Of a DNA stretch of 19,465 nt, positions 7,496 through 15,541 are shown piece after piece (positions within the stretch are counted from its first letter, which is position 1; each line of letters opens with the position of its first letter). Origin of the DNA: Proteobacteria bacterium UBA4656 (lineage in GTDB: Bacteria > Pseudomonadota > Gammaproteobacteria > Xanthomonadales > Ahniellaceae); contig DHLY01000152.1 in NCBI GenBank assembly GCA_002405525.1, forward strand, positions 15,598-35,062. Direction: 5' to 3'. Position numbers and translations under genes: made by a program. Below the pieces are notes generated by a model. The model saw nothing but the letters and a program-made list of their open reading frames with translations. It searched no databases and was not told the DNA's origin.

Positions 7496-10400
7496 GTGCC
7501 GCCACCATCGACCGACCCTTTGGACCCGCGCCCCCGCCTGCGACCCGAGGATGTGCTGGCGTCCGACTACGGCCGCCTGCGCGGCGAACTGGCGCGCATC
7601 GAACGCGAGGCCGTACCGGCCGACGCTCCGCGCCGCGAGGCCTGGCGGCAGGCGGTGGCCGCCTCGATGGCGCGCCGCGAGGCGCGCGCTGCGCTGGTGC
7701 CGACGGTCGCACTGGACGGCACGCTGCCCATAGCGCGCGAGGGCGACCGGATCACGGCGCTGATCCGCGAGCATCCGGTGGTCGTGGTTGCGGGCGAGAC
7801 CGGCTCGGGCAAGACCACGCAGTTGCCGAAGCTCTGCCTCGCCGCAGGGCGCGGCGTGCGCGGCCTGGTCGGGTGCACCCAGCCGCGGCGCATCGCCGCG
7901 CGAGCCGTCGCGCGGCGCGTGGCGCAGGAGCTCGGCACCGAGGTCGGCGGTCTGGTCGGCTGGCAGGTGCGGTTCACCGAGCAGGTCGGGCCCGACACCC
8001 TGATCAAGTTCATGACCGACGGCATTCTGCTCGCGGAGACCCAGGGCGATCCCTGGTTGTCGCGGTACGACACGCTGATCGTCGACGAGGCACACGAGCG
8101 CAGCCTCAACATCGACTTCCTGCTCGGTTATCTCAAGCGCCTGCTGGCGAAGCGCCGTGACCTCAGGCTGGTGGTGACCTCGGCCACCATCGACATCGCG
8201 CGCTTCGCCGCTCACTTCGACGGCGCCCCGGTGGTCGACGTCGAGGGCCGCACCTTCCCGGTCGAGGTGCGCTGGCGGCCGCCGCAGGCGCCGGTGGAGG
8301 AGGCACCCGCGCGACCCACACGCGACGGCAAGCCACAGCGCCCTGCGCGCGGGCGCGAGCGTGGCGACGAGGCCGACCCGATCGTCGAGGTGATCGACGA
8401 GATCACCCGCACCGATCCGCTGGGCGACGTGCTGGTGTTCCTGCCCGGCGAGCGTGAGATCCGCGACCTGCACCTCGCGCTGGAGCGCCGTCGCTACCGC
8501 GAGACCGACGTGCTGCCGCTGTACGCGCGCCTCTCGGTCAAGGACCAGGACCGGGTGTTCAACCCGGGCGTGAAGCGGCGCATCGTGCTCGCCACCAACG
8601 TGGCCGAGACTTCGCTCACCGTGCCGCGCATCCGCCACGTGGTCGATCCCGGCACCGCGCGCGTCAACCGCTGGTCGCACCGGCACAAGGTGCAGCGCCT
8701 GCACATCGAACCCGTGTCGCAGGCCGCCGCCGACCAGCGCAAGGGCCGCTGCGGCCGCGTCGGGCCAGGCATCTGCTGGCGGCTCTACGACGAGGCCGAC
8801 TACGCGCGCCGCCCGCGCTTCACCGATCCGGAACTGCTGCGCTCCTCGCTGGCCGGGGTGATCCTGCGCCTGCTGTCCCTGAAGCTCGGTGGGATCGAGG
8901 ACTTTCCCTTCATCGACCCGCCCGAGCCCCGCGCGATCGCCGACGGGTGGCAGCAACTTCTGGAACTGGGCGCCATCACGCCAGACCGCCGCGGACTCAC
9001 CGACACCGGCCGCGCGATGGCGCGCCTGCCGATCGACGTCGCGCTGGCGCGCATGCTGGTCGAGGCCCAGCGACTGCGCTGCCTGCGCGACATGACCGTG
9101 CTGGCCGCTTTTCTGTCGGTCCAGGACCCGCGCGAGCGCCCCGCCGAGGCGCGCGAACTCGCCGACGCCGCCCACGCCCACCACGCCGATCCACGCTCCG
9201 ACTTCGTCGGCATTCTGAACCTGTGGGACGACTATCGCGTCGCGCACGAGGACCTTACGCAGTCGAAGCTGCGCGAGTGGTGCCAGGCGCGGTTCCTGTC
9301 GTTCCTGCGCATGCGCGAATGGCGCGAACTGCACCGCCAACTGCTGTTGCTGTGCGGAGAACTCGGCTGGGCGCTCGAGGAACGCGGCGCGCCGCCCGCG
9401 CCGGAAAAGCCCTTCGCACGCCGAGTGCGAGGCGACGATGCGCCCGTGCGCGGTGCGCTCTCGCGCCCGGCCTACGAGGCCCTGCACCGCGCCCTGCTCT
9501 CAGGCCTGCCCGCCAACGTCGGGCGCCGCGACGAGAAGCGAGAGTACGTCGGCACCCGCGGGCGCAGGTATTCGGTCTTCCCCGGCTCCGCGCTGGCGAA
9601 GAAACCGCCGGCCTGGCTGCTCTCGGCGACCTTGCTCGACACCCAGCGCCTGTATGCGTTGACCAATGCCGAGGTCGAGCCGGCCTGGATCGAGCAGCAA
9701 GCAGCGCACCTCACGAAGCAGCGCCACTTCGACCCGCACTGGGCGCGCAGCCAAGGCCGCGTGCTGGGCTACCAGAGCGTGACCCTGCTGGGCCTGACGA
9801 TCATCGAGCGCCGCCGGGTGGCCTTCGAGCGCATCGACCCGGTGGCCGCGCACGCCGTCTTCGTGCGCGAGGCCCTGATCCCCAGCGAAATCGACTGCCG
9901 CGCCGCATTCGTCGGGCGCAACCTCGCCGTGCTGGATGCGGCGCGCGCAGAGGAGGCCAAGCGCCGTCGCCACGGACTCGTCAAGCCCGACGAGGAACTC
10001 GTCGCCTGGCTCGCCCCGCGCATCCCGGGACACATCTGCAGCACGGTGGCTCTCGACGCCTGGTACAAGGCGCTCGATGCCGAGTCCCGTCGCTCGCTCG
10101 AATGGACGCTGGACGACGTGCTGGTGGCCGAAGCCTCGCCCGAGCGCGCCTTCCCGAAATCGATCCGCATCGGCGGCCACGCGCTGGCGCTCGAGTACCG
10201 CTTCGAGCCCAACCACCCGGCCGACGGTGTGACCCTGGTTCTGCCTCTGGCCCTGCTCAACGCGGTGCCGGCGGCGCGCCTGACCTGGCTGGTGCCCGGC
10301 CTGCTGACGGAAAAGGTCGCGGAGCTGATCCGTGGCCTGCCCAAGCCCCTGCGCCGCAACTTCGTGCCGGCGCCTGACTTCGCCCGCGCCTTCGTGGAAA

Positions 10401-11512
10401 GCGTGCGCGACAGTGAGCCGCACGGCGCCCTGCTGCCGGCGCTGTGCGCGCACCTGTCGCGCATATCCGGCGTCGAGGTCGCGCCGACCGACTTCGACGA
10501 GCCCGCCCTGCCGGCGCACCTGCGGTTCAACGTGCGCCTGCTCGACGAGCGGGCGCACGCGCTGGCCGAATCGCGCGACCTGGACGCGTTGCGCGCGCAA
10601 CACGGCGCCCGCGCGCGCGAGCAGTTCGCGCGCGAGACAGCCACCGCCATCGCCCGCGACGGCGTGGCGAAGTGGGACTTCGGCGACCTGCCGGAGTCGA
10701 TCGCCACCGACACCGGCCTGGCCGCTTTCCCTGCGCTGGTGGACGCGGGCGCCGACTGCGCGATACGCGTCTTCGAACGGCACGACGAGGCCGACGCGGC
10801 GCACGCGGCCGGCGTCCGCCGGCTGGCGCGGATCGCGCTCGAGGACAAGCTGCGCGGCGCGCGCAGGAACGCCGCGCTCTCACCCAAAGTGGCGATCGCC
10901 TACACCACCATCGACTCGCCGGACCGGCTGCGCGAGGACGTGACCGAGGCCGCATTCGACGACCTGGTGCGCGGGCGGTGCGCCCCGGTGCGCGACCGGC
11001 CGGCCTTCGACGCGCTGGTCGCCGAGGCCTCGAAGCAGCTCGGGCCCACCATCGTGCGCCGCCTGGCATTGGTCGATGAAGTCCTGCGCGAATACGCGGC
11101 CCTGTTGCCGCTCCTCGAACCGCCGCTGCTGGGCTTCGCGCGCGCCAACTACGACGACCTGCGCGAACAGTTGCGCGGCCTGGTCCATCCCGGCTTCGCG
11201 CGCGAGTTGCCGCTGCAGCGCCTGTCCGACCTGCCGCGCTTCCTCAAGGGCATGGCGCTGCGCACGCAGCGCCTGCAGCAGGACCCGCGCCGCGACCAGG
11301 CGCGGATGATCGAGGCGCAGGGCTTCGCCACCGCGCGCGAGGCGCTGGCCGCGCGAGGTGCCGACCCGGCGGCGCTCGACCGCCTGCGCTGGCTGATCGA
11401 GGAGTACCGCGTCCAGCTTTTCGCGCAGGAACTCAAGACCCGCGAGCCGGTGTCGGAGAAGCGCCTGCGCAAGCTGCTGGCCGACCTCGATCTGCAGACC
11501 GATCGGCCTTGA
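7496..11512 (+). CDS. hrpA: ATP-dependent RNA helicase HrpA (DEAH box)
   Basis: About 1338 residues, close to E. coli HrpA (1300). A cytosolic DEAH-box RNA helicase; in E. coli HrpA acts in mRNA processing and rescue of stalled ribosomes. Motifs in order: Walker A GETGSGKTT (100-108), TQPRR, DEAH (197-200), SAT (229-231), the LATNVAETSLTVP block, and motif VI QRKGRCGRV (414-422). The winged-helix/ratchet part and the long C-terminal HrpA domain (DUF3418-like, about 730-1330) follow. A basic, proline-rich insertion (about 258-285) between the two RecA lobes is longer than in E. coli. The start is uncertain: GTG 7496 gives a natural-length N-terminus, TTG 7520 is the alternative, and neither has a clear Shine-Dalgarno. 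It begins 32 bp after the glycosyltransferase gene, so read-through transcription is possible, but the products have no evident functional link. Confidence 0.95.
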   Translation: MPPPSTDPLDPRPRLRPEDVLASDYGRLRGELARIEREAVPADAPRREAWRQAVAASMARREARAALVPTVALDGTLPIAREGDRITALIREHPVVVVAGETGSGKTTQLPKLCLAAGRGVRGLVGCTQPRRIAARAVARRVAQELGTEVGGLVGWQVRFTEQVGPDTLIKFMTDGILLAETQGDPWLSRYDTLIVDEAHERSLNIDFLLGYLKRLLAKRRDLRLVVTSATIDIARFAAHFDGAPVVDVEGRTFPVEVRWRPPQAPVEEAPARPTRDGKPQRPARGRERGDEADPIVEVIDEITRTDPLGDVLVFLPGEREIRDLHLALERRRYRETDVLPLYARLSVKDQDRVFNPGVKRRIVLATNVAETSLTVPRIRHVVDPGTARVNRWSHRHKVQRLHIEPVSQAAADQRKGRCGRVGPGICWRLYDEADYARRPRFTDPELLRSSLAGVILRLLSLKLGGIEDFPFIDPPEPRAIADGWQQLLELGAITPDRRGLTDTGRAMARLPIDVALARMLVEAQRLRCLRDMTVLAAFLSVQDPRERPAEARELADAAHAHHADPRSDFVGILNLWDDYRVAHEDLTQSKLREWCQARFLSFLRMREWRELHRQLLLLCGELGWALEERGAPPAPEKPFARRVRGDDAPVRGALSRPAYEALHRALLSGLPANVGRRDEKREYVGTRGRRYSVFPGSALAKKPPAWLLSATLLDTQRLYALTNAEVEPAWIEQQAAHLTKQRHFDPHWARSQGRVLGYQSVTLLGLTIIERRRVAFERIDPVAAHAVFVREALIPSEIDCRAAFVGRNLAVLDAARAEEAKRRRHGLVKPDEELVAWLAPRIPGHICSTVALDAWYKALDAESRRSLEWTLDDVLVAEASPERAFPKSIRIGGHALALEYRFEPNHPADGVTLVLPLALLNAVPAARLTWLVPGLLTEKVAELIRGLPKPLRRNFVPAPDFARAFVESVRDSEPHGALLPALCAHLSRISGVEVAPTDFDEPALPAHLRFNVRLLDERAHALAESRDLDALRAQHGARAREQFARETATAIARDGVAKWDFGDLPESIATDTGLAAFPALVDAGADCAIRVFERHDEADAAHAAGVRRLARIALEDKLRGARRNAALSPKVAIAYTTIDSPDRLREDVTEAAFDDLVRGRCAPVRDRPAFDALVAEASKQLGPTIVRRLALVDEVLREYAALLPLLEPPLLGFARANYDDLREQLRGLVHPGFARELPLQRLSDLPRFLKGMALRTQRLQQDPRRDQARMIEAQGFATAREALAARGADPAALDRLRWLIEEYRVQLFAQELKTREPVSEKRLRKLLADLDLQTDRP

Positions 11513-11525
11513 GGGAACGGACTGC

Positions 11526-11551
11526 TGCGCGGGCCACGCATGGCCCGCGCG
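11526..11551 (+). terminator. GC-rich hairpin downstream of hrpA
   Basis: A perfect 11-bp stem, 11526-11536 with 11541-11551, with a 4-nt loop (CGCA), 13 nt after the hrpA stop. There is no U-tract, as is common in GC-rich genomes, so it may be a weak intrinsic or Rho-assisted terminator. The rest of the convergent gap to 11762 holds only small G/C inverted repeats (for example AGGGCG/CGCCCT) and no gene I can support. Confidence 0.55.
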
Positions 11552-11762
11552 CCCCATACATGCCGGAGCTTCATCCTCACGTGCAAGTCCGGGCCGGTAT
11601 CGCGCCCGCGGAGGGAACCACGCACAAGGCTCAGGTTCCGTCACAGGCCTGAGTGGCGCGCGAGGGCGTCGCGCCCTGCGCCCTGCGCCCGGTGCCCGAT
11701 GGCCCCTCGCGGAGGGATCGCGCGAGGGACCAGATCACCGCGATAGACAGAGACGCGCGGAT

Positions 11763-12419
11763 TCAGCCTGGCACCGTCACGCCGGTCGCACCGCCCAGCC
11801 AGCGGCGGTCCCGCGTCAGCCACTGTTCGAGCGCGACCAGCACACCGGCGAACGGACAAACCCCGGCGCGCACCGCCGCCACGCCGGCCAGCGCCCGCAC
11901 CCGCAGGCCGAGGTGGCGGTCGATGGCGTCGACCTGCGCGATGCGCTGCCCGGAACGCTCGGCCGGCGTGTTGGCATCGGCTTCGCGCTCGGCCAACCGG
12001 CGGAGCAGCCGCAGCAGGTGCACCAGATGGCCGGCAGGCAGATCGGGCTGCCGCACGACACCCGACGGCCCGAAGGTCCAAGCCAGCCGCGAGTCGGCCG
12101 GCGCATCGGCCGCCTGGGTGGCCGCCAGCGCGAGCCCCTTGCCGCCCGGCCCGTCGGCGAGCGCGGCCGCCCGTCGGCGCAACAGTTCGGCCGGATCGAG
12201 CCGGCGCGCCACCGCGACCGCGGACAACAGGCTCGATGTGCTCCACGCGAAGGGCAGGCGCGCCGACACCGTCCCGGCGAGGTTGTGGGCCTGCTCGAAC
12301 GGGTTGGCCAGCGACTGCGCGTCCGCCGGTGGCGCCAGCAACGCGGCGAACATGCCGTACACCGCCGAGCGGGTCAGCGCGTGCAGGGTTTCGCGGATCG
12401 GGTCGTGCGGGATCAACAT
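11763..12419 (-). CDS. Probable TorD/DmsD-like molybdoenzyme chaperone
   Basis: A 218-residue, all-helical-looking cytosolic protein with no signal peptide or TM segment. The N-terminal VYGMFAALLAPP and the C-terminal half (PAGHLVHLLRLLRRLAERE, then DRHLGLRVRALAGVA and a terminal LVALEQWLTRD) resemble the TorD/NarJ/DmsD family in helix spacing and in the DHL-like motif. Those proteins bind twin-arginine signal peptides and assist cofactor insertion into molybdenum oxidoreductases. The usual EYTRLF-type motif in the middle is not evident, so the call is tentative. No molybdoenzyme gene is in this window; a partner would lie elsewhere. ATG 12419 is the first start in frame, without a good ribosome binding site. 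An FNR-type palindrome upstream fits an anaerobic role. Confidence 0.5.
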   Translation of the reverse strand: MLIPHDPIRETLHALTRSAVYGMFAALLAPPADAQSLANPFEQAHNLAGTVSARLPFAWSTSSLLSAVAVARRLDPAELLRRRAAALADGPGGKGLALAATQAADAPADSRLAWTFGPSGVVRQPDLPAGHLVHLLRLLRRLAEREADANTPAERSGQRIAQVDAIDRHLGLRVRALAGVAAVRAGVCPFAGVLVALEQWLTRDRRWLGGATGVTVPG

Positions 12420-12520
12420 GCGCGCGGCTGCGGTGCAAGCGGCGCGCCGGACCGTCGCCCGGTGTTGGCGCGGCCCGGCGACGGAACTGCGAAGGCCTGC
12501 GGCGACCGGAGCATCGCCGG

Positions 12521-12562
12521 ACGCTACGCAGACGCACCGCCGCGGCCGTTGACCGAAGTCAA
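12521..12562 (-). promoter_or_regulatory. Candidate class II FNR/CRP-family promoter
   Basis: TTGAC-CGAA-GTCAA (12549-12562) is a perfect palindrome of the FNR/ANR/DNR kind (consensus TTGAT-N4-ATCAA). On the minus strand a -10-like TAGCGT lies at 12526-12521. If transcription starts at 12514, the palindrome is centred at -41.5 and the hexamer occupies -12 to -7, the standard class II geometry. The leader to the TorD-like ATG would be about 95 nt. Confidence 0.5.
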
Positions 12563-12626
12563 CTCCCGATGCGTGCCGTCGACCGCCGGCGCGCGATGCT
12601 GTTCAGCGCAGCGCTCAGCGCCTGAG

Positions 12627-12652
12627 AAAAACGCCAAATCCCGCGGGTTTTT
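12627..12652. terminator. Bidirectional terminator-like hairpin
   Basis: AAAAAC (12627-12632) pairs with GTTTTT (12647-12652), continued by CC/GG with one bulged base. It has an A-tract on one side and a T-tract on the other, so it could work on either strand. It lies 116 bp past the stop of the minus-strand secreted-protein gene. The GC part of the stem is short. Confidence 0.35.
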
Positions 12653-12694
12653 CCAGCCGCGAGTCCGGCACAGGTCCGGCTTCGCTCCCGCGAA

Positions 12695-12714
12695 TCATGC
12701 ACTGGCGTGCATGA
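12695..12714. repeat. Perfect 8-bp hairpin TCATGCAC/GTGCATGA
   Basis: Arms 12695-12702 and 12707-12714 with loop TGGC, about 54 bp past the stop of the secreted-protein gene. It could be a terminator without U-tract or a protein-binding palindrome. Confidence 0.45.
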
Positions 12715-12767
12715 CCCGCGCGTGGGCCGTTCATGGCCTGCCAGAGAGGACGCTTCTTCACAAACTC

Positions 12768-13253
12768 TCAGCGCACACGGGTTGCCCGCAGCGACCGGTT
12801 GTAGCCCTCGACCTTCAGCAGCCAGGAACCCAGCAGCGCCGGCTCGATGGTCACCGTGCGCCCGGCCAGCCCGCCCGAGAGGCTCAGGTTACCGTCGGTC
12901 ACCCGCCACGACTGGCCGTTCTCCAACGCGATCGTGGTGCCGACGCCGATCTCGTCCTGGTTGCTGGTGGCGCGGCTGACGATGCGGGCGCGGTCGCCCG
13001 AGTCGCCGAGCAGGCCTTCGGGCTTGAAGCCCTGGCTGCCACCGGCCGGCGCCGGCCGCGTGCTCAGGTTGCGCCGCGCCAGCCAAGCGTTGAGGTTGGC
13101 CAGCTCGTCGGCGGTGAGTCGGTCGAGGCCGGCGGCGCGGAACTCCGCGTCGGTCATCCGCTCCTCGAGGGTCGAGAACTCCCCGGCCGCCGAGGCAGCG
13201 CTTCCCGTCGCGAGCGCGGCAATGCAGAGCAGGAACGCGATGGATCTTGACAT
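12768..13253 (-). CDS. Small secreted protein of unknown function
   Basis: 161 residues with a Sec signal peptide (about 1-23, cleavage near SAASAAG). The mature part has a Glu/Ala-rich helix block, DAEFRAAGLDRLTADELANL, with NAWL following (about 34-58), then a Pro/Gly linker, then a beta-rich C-terminal module with ENGQSWRV (about 112-119) and TIEPALLGSWLLKVEGYNRS near the end. I recognise this arrangement (short helical hairpin followed by a module ending in VEGYN) from small secreted proteins of xanthomonads, but no function is known to me. It is presumably periplasmic. ATG 13253 is supported by a GAGG ribosome site six bases upstream and a TACAAT -10. It is divergent from relA. The frame stays open upstream, but that part is antisense to relA. 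Confidence 0.8.
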   Translation of the reverse strand: MSRSIAFLLCIAALATGSAASAAGEFSTLEERMTDAEFRAAGLDRLTADELANLNAWLARRNLSTRPAPAGGSQGFKPEGLLGDSGDRARIVSRATSNQDEIGVGTTIALENGQSWRVTDGNLSLSGGLAGRTVTIEPALLGSWLLKVEGYNRSLRATRVR

Positions 13254-13286
13254 GGAGACCTCGAGCGGCGGCGGGGACGCCGCCTG

Positions 13287-13292
13287 ATTGTA
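13287..13292 (-). promoter_or_regulatory. -10 element of the secreted-protein gene
   Basis: The minus strand reads TACAAT, giving a start near 13280 and a leader of about 27 nt. A 7-bp GC hairpin (13267-13273 with 13278-13284) overlaps the leader and may limit or tune translation. No clear -35. Confidence 0.5.
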
Positions 13293-13335
13293 GCGTGAGC
13301 GGGCGGCCGCCACCCGGCCGTCGCGACGCTGCCGA

Positions 13336-13341
13336 TAAGAT
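13336..13341 (+). promoter_or_regulatory. -10 element of relA, leaderless spacing
   Basis: TAAGAT ends 6 nt before the relA ATG at 13348. With the usual spacing, +1 is the A of the ATG. No Shine-Dalgarno can be seen before the ATG, in line with a leaderless transcript. No clear -35. Confidence 0.45.
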
Positions 13342-13347
13342 GCCGTC

Positions 13348-15480
13348 ATGAAAACCCCGCTCGACCCCGCGCCCGCCACGCCCGCCGCCTGGCGCACCGC
13401 GCGCGCGGCGCGGCGGCCCGAGGCCGCGGCGCTGGCGGCGGTGCTCGACGCGCTGCCGGCGGACATCGACGACGGCGGCGAACTGGCCGCCACGCTGGAC
13501 ATCCTCGACGAACTGGCGGTCGATGGCGACACGCTCGCCGCGGCGGCCGCCTTCGCCGGCGGCCTGCCGGCGGAACGACTGCCCCATGGCCGCGTCGCGG
13601 CGCTGGTCGACGGCCAGCGAGCGGCCGGAAAGGTGTGGGCGCTGCATGCAGCCCGCCAGGGCGGCGCGGAGGGCCTGCGCCGCCTGCTGCTGGCCCTGGT
13701 GCGCGACCTGCGGGTGGTGTTCATCCTGCTCGCGCGGCACCTCGCCCGCATGCGGCTGGCCGCACGCGGCGACGAGGCCACGCGCCGCGCGCTGGCCGAA
13801 CTCGCCGCCGACCTCCACGCCCCGCTGGCCAACCGGCTCGGCATCTGGCAGGTGAAGTGGGAACTCGAGGACCTCGCGTTCCGTTTCCTGCAGCCGGACA
13901 CCTACAAGCGCATCGCGCGCCTGCTCGACGAGCGGCGCGGCGACCGCGAGCGCTACATCGCCGAGTGCAGGCGCCAACTGTCGGACGCGCTCACGCGCGC
14001 CGGCATCCGGGCCGACCTGGCCGGCCGACCGAAGCACATCTTCTCCATCTGGAAGAAGATGCAGCGCAAGGACGACGACTTCGGCCACCTGTACGACATC
14101 CGCGCCCTGCGCGTGCTGGTCGACGACGTGCCCACCTGCTACGCGGCGCTGGGCGTGGTGCACTCGCTGTGGCCGCACGTGCCGGGCGAGTTCGACGACT
14201 ACATCGCGCGGCCGAAAGGCAACGACTACCGATCCCTGCACACCGCGGTGGTCGGTCCCGAGCACAAGACGCTGGAGGTGCAGATCCGCACCCACGAGAT
14301 GCACGCCCACGCCGAACTGGGCGTCGCCGCGCACTGGCGCTACAAGGAGGGCGGCGCGGCCGACGCCGCATTCGAGCGCAAGATCGCCGCCATGCGCTCG
14401 CTGCTGGAGACCCGCACGGAGACCGACGACGCCGCCGCGATCCTGGCCGGCGACGCCGCGACCGAGATCCTCGACGACCGCGCCTACCTGCTTACCCCGC
14501 AGGGCAAGGTGGTCGATCTGCCGCGCGGCGCCACCGTGCTGGATTTCGCCTACCACGTGCATACCGAGGTCGGGCACCGCTGCCGCGGCGCCAAGGCCAA
14601 CGGCCGCATCGTGCCGCTGGACTTCCGGCCCGCCAGCGGCGACACGGTGGAGATCCTCACCGGCAAGGTGTCCGAGCCACGCCGCGACTGGATCACCGGC
14701 AGCAGCCGGTTCCTGCACACGGCGCGCGCGCGAGAGAAGGTGCGGGCCTGGTTCCGTCAGGCCGACCACGCGCGCAACGTGGCCGCCGGTCGCGACATCC
14801 TGGAGCGCGAGATCAAGCGCGTGGCGCTCGCCGCCACCGCACTGGACGCCCTGCCGCCGCGCTTCGAACTGGGATCGCTCGACGAACTTTACGTGGCGAT
14901 CGGCGTGGGCGAGATCACGCCGACCCAGGTCGCGCGCGTTCTGCACGAGATCCAGCGGCCGCCGGAGGAGAAGCCCGCGCGCCCGCTGCAGAGCGCCGAG
15001 CCGCCGCGCGCGCGCGGCGACACCGGCGGCGGCGGGGTGGCGATCCAGGGCGTGGGCAACCTGATGCACACGCTGGCACGCTGCTGCCAGCCGCTGCCGG
15101 GCGACCCGGTGCTCGGCTTCCTCACCCGCGGCCGCGGGGTGAGCATTCACCGTCGAGACTGCCGCAGCCTGCAGGCGCTGGCCTCACGTGCGCCCGACCG
15201 CCTGGTGCAGGTCGACTGGGGCCGCCGCGACACCGGCGGCTACGAGGTCAGCATCCGCGTGCGCGCCATCGACCGCAAGGGCCTGCTCAAGGACGTCAGC
15301 GCCGCGATCAGCAACGCCGACATCCCGGTGCTGGCCGCCAGCACGCGCACCGATCCGGCCAGCGGCGAAGCCGACCTGTCGTTCGCGATCCGGGTCGACG
15401 ACTTCGGCCAGTTGTCCGCGCTGCTGCACCGCATCCAGTCCCTGCCCAACGTGATCGAGGCGCGGCGGGTGGCGGGCTGA
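13348..15480 (+). CDS. relA: RelA, (p)ppGpp synthetase I
   Basis: 710 residues. A ribosome-associated GTP/GDP pyrophosphokinase that makes (p)ppGpp during amino acid starvation. The N-terminal hydrolase-like region (about 1-190) lacks the HD metal-binding pair (FILLARHLARMR where SpoT has a Asp/His motif), so it should be hydrolase-dead. The synthetase domain starts at GRPKHIFSIWKKM (about 227) and carries EFDD (about 281-284), the acidic EXDD motif of mono-functional RelA rather than the RXKD of Rel/SpoT. TGS follows (about 378-440, with LTPQGKVVDLP and DFAYHVHTEVGHRC), then a helical part, the zinc-finger/CC region (ARCCQPLPGD near 577-586, HRRDC) and a C-terminal ACT domain (about 632-707). 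PKGNDYRSLH has Asp where many homologues have Gly (NGY). The start fits the E. coli alignment and the -10 position. Confidence 0.96.
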   Translation: MKTPLDPAPATPAAWRTARAARRPEAAALAAVLDALPADIDDGGELAATLDILDELAVDGDTLAAAAAFAGGLPAERLPHGRVAALVDGQRAAGKVWALHAARQGGAEGLRRLLLALVRDLRVVFILLARHLARMRLAARGDEATRRALAELAADLHAPLANRLGIWQVKWELEDLAFRFLQPDTYKRIARLLDERRGDRERYIAECRRQLSDALTRAGIRADLAGRPKHIFSIWKKMQRKDDDFGHLYDIRALRVLVDDVPTCYAALGVVHSLWPHVPGEFDDYIARPKGNDYRSLHTAVVGPEHKTLEVQIRTHEMHAHAELGVAAHWRYKEGGAADAAFERKIAAMRSLLETRTETDDAAAILAGDAATEILDDRAYLLTPQGKVVDLPRGATVLDFAYHVHTEVGHRCRGAKANGRIVPLDFRPASGDTVEILTGKVSEPRRDWITGSSRFLHTARAREKVRAWFRQADHARNVAAGRDILEREIKRVALAATALDALPPRFELGSLDELYVAIGVGEITPTQVARVLHEIQRPPEEKPARPLQSAEPPRARGDTGGGGVAIQGVGNLMHTLARCCQPLPGDPVLGFLTRGRGVSIHRRDCRSLQALASRAPDRLVQVDWGRRDTGGYEVSIRVRAIDRKGLLKDVSAAISNADIPVLAASTRTDPASGEADLSFAIRVDDFGQLSALLHRIQSLPNVIEARRVAG

Positions 15481-15506
15481 CCCGGACCGCACCCTCCCGG
15501 GCCGGG

Positions 15507-15512
15507 TACCAT
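15507..15512 (+). promoter_or_regulatory. -10-like element before kinase-like gene
   Basis: TACCAT, predicting a start near 15519 and a 23-nt leader to GTG 15542. It partly overlaps the palindrome GGTACC. No -35 is recognisable; transcription from relA (61 bp upstream) is also possible. Confidence 0.35.
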
Positions 15513-15541
15513 CGTCGCTTTCCCCGGCCCCTCGCCCGCCC

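Larger units (their letters stand above)
12420..12767. other. Gene-free stretch with regulatory and hairpin elements
   Basis: 348 bp between two minus-strand genes. It holds the putative FNR-type promoter of the TorD-like gene (12521-12562), an A-tract/T-tract hairpin (12627-12652), a 7-bp direct repeat GTCCGGC near 12663-12680 and a perfect 8-bp hairpin (12695-12714). Open frames here are short and look like shadows; I see no gene. Confidence 0.6.

Noticed and set aside
11653-13250. Plus-strand frames across the TorD-like and secreted genes
   Set aside because: No domains; they run across promoter and hairpin regions and are compositional shadows.
13254-13901. N-terminal extension of the secreted-protein frame
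   Set aside because: Antisense to relA; the signal peptide begins at ATG 13253 with a -10 and ribosome site.
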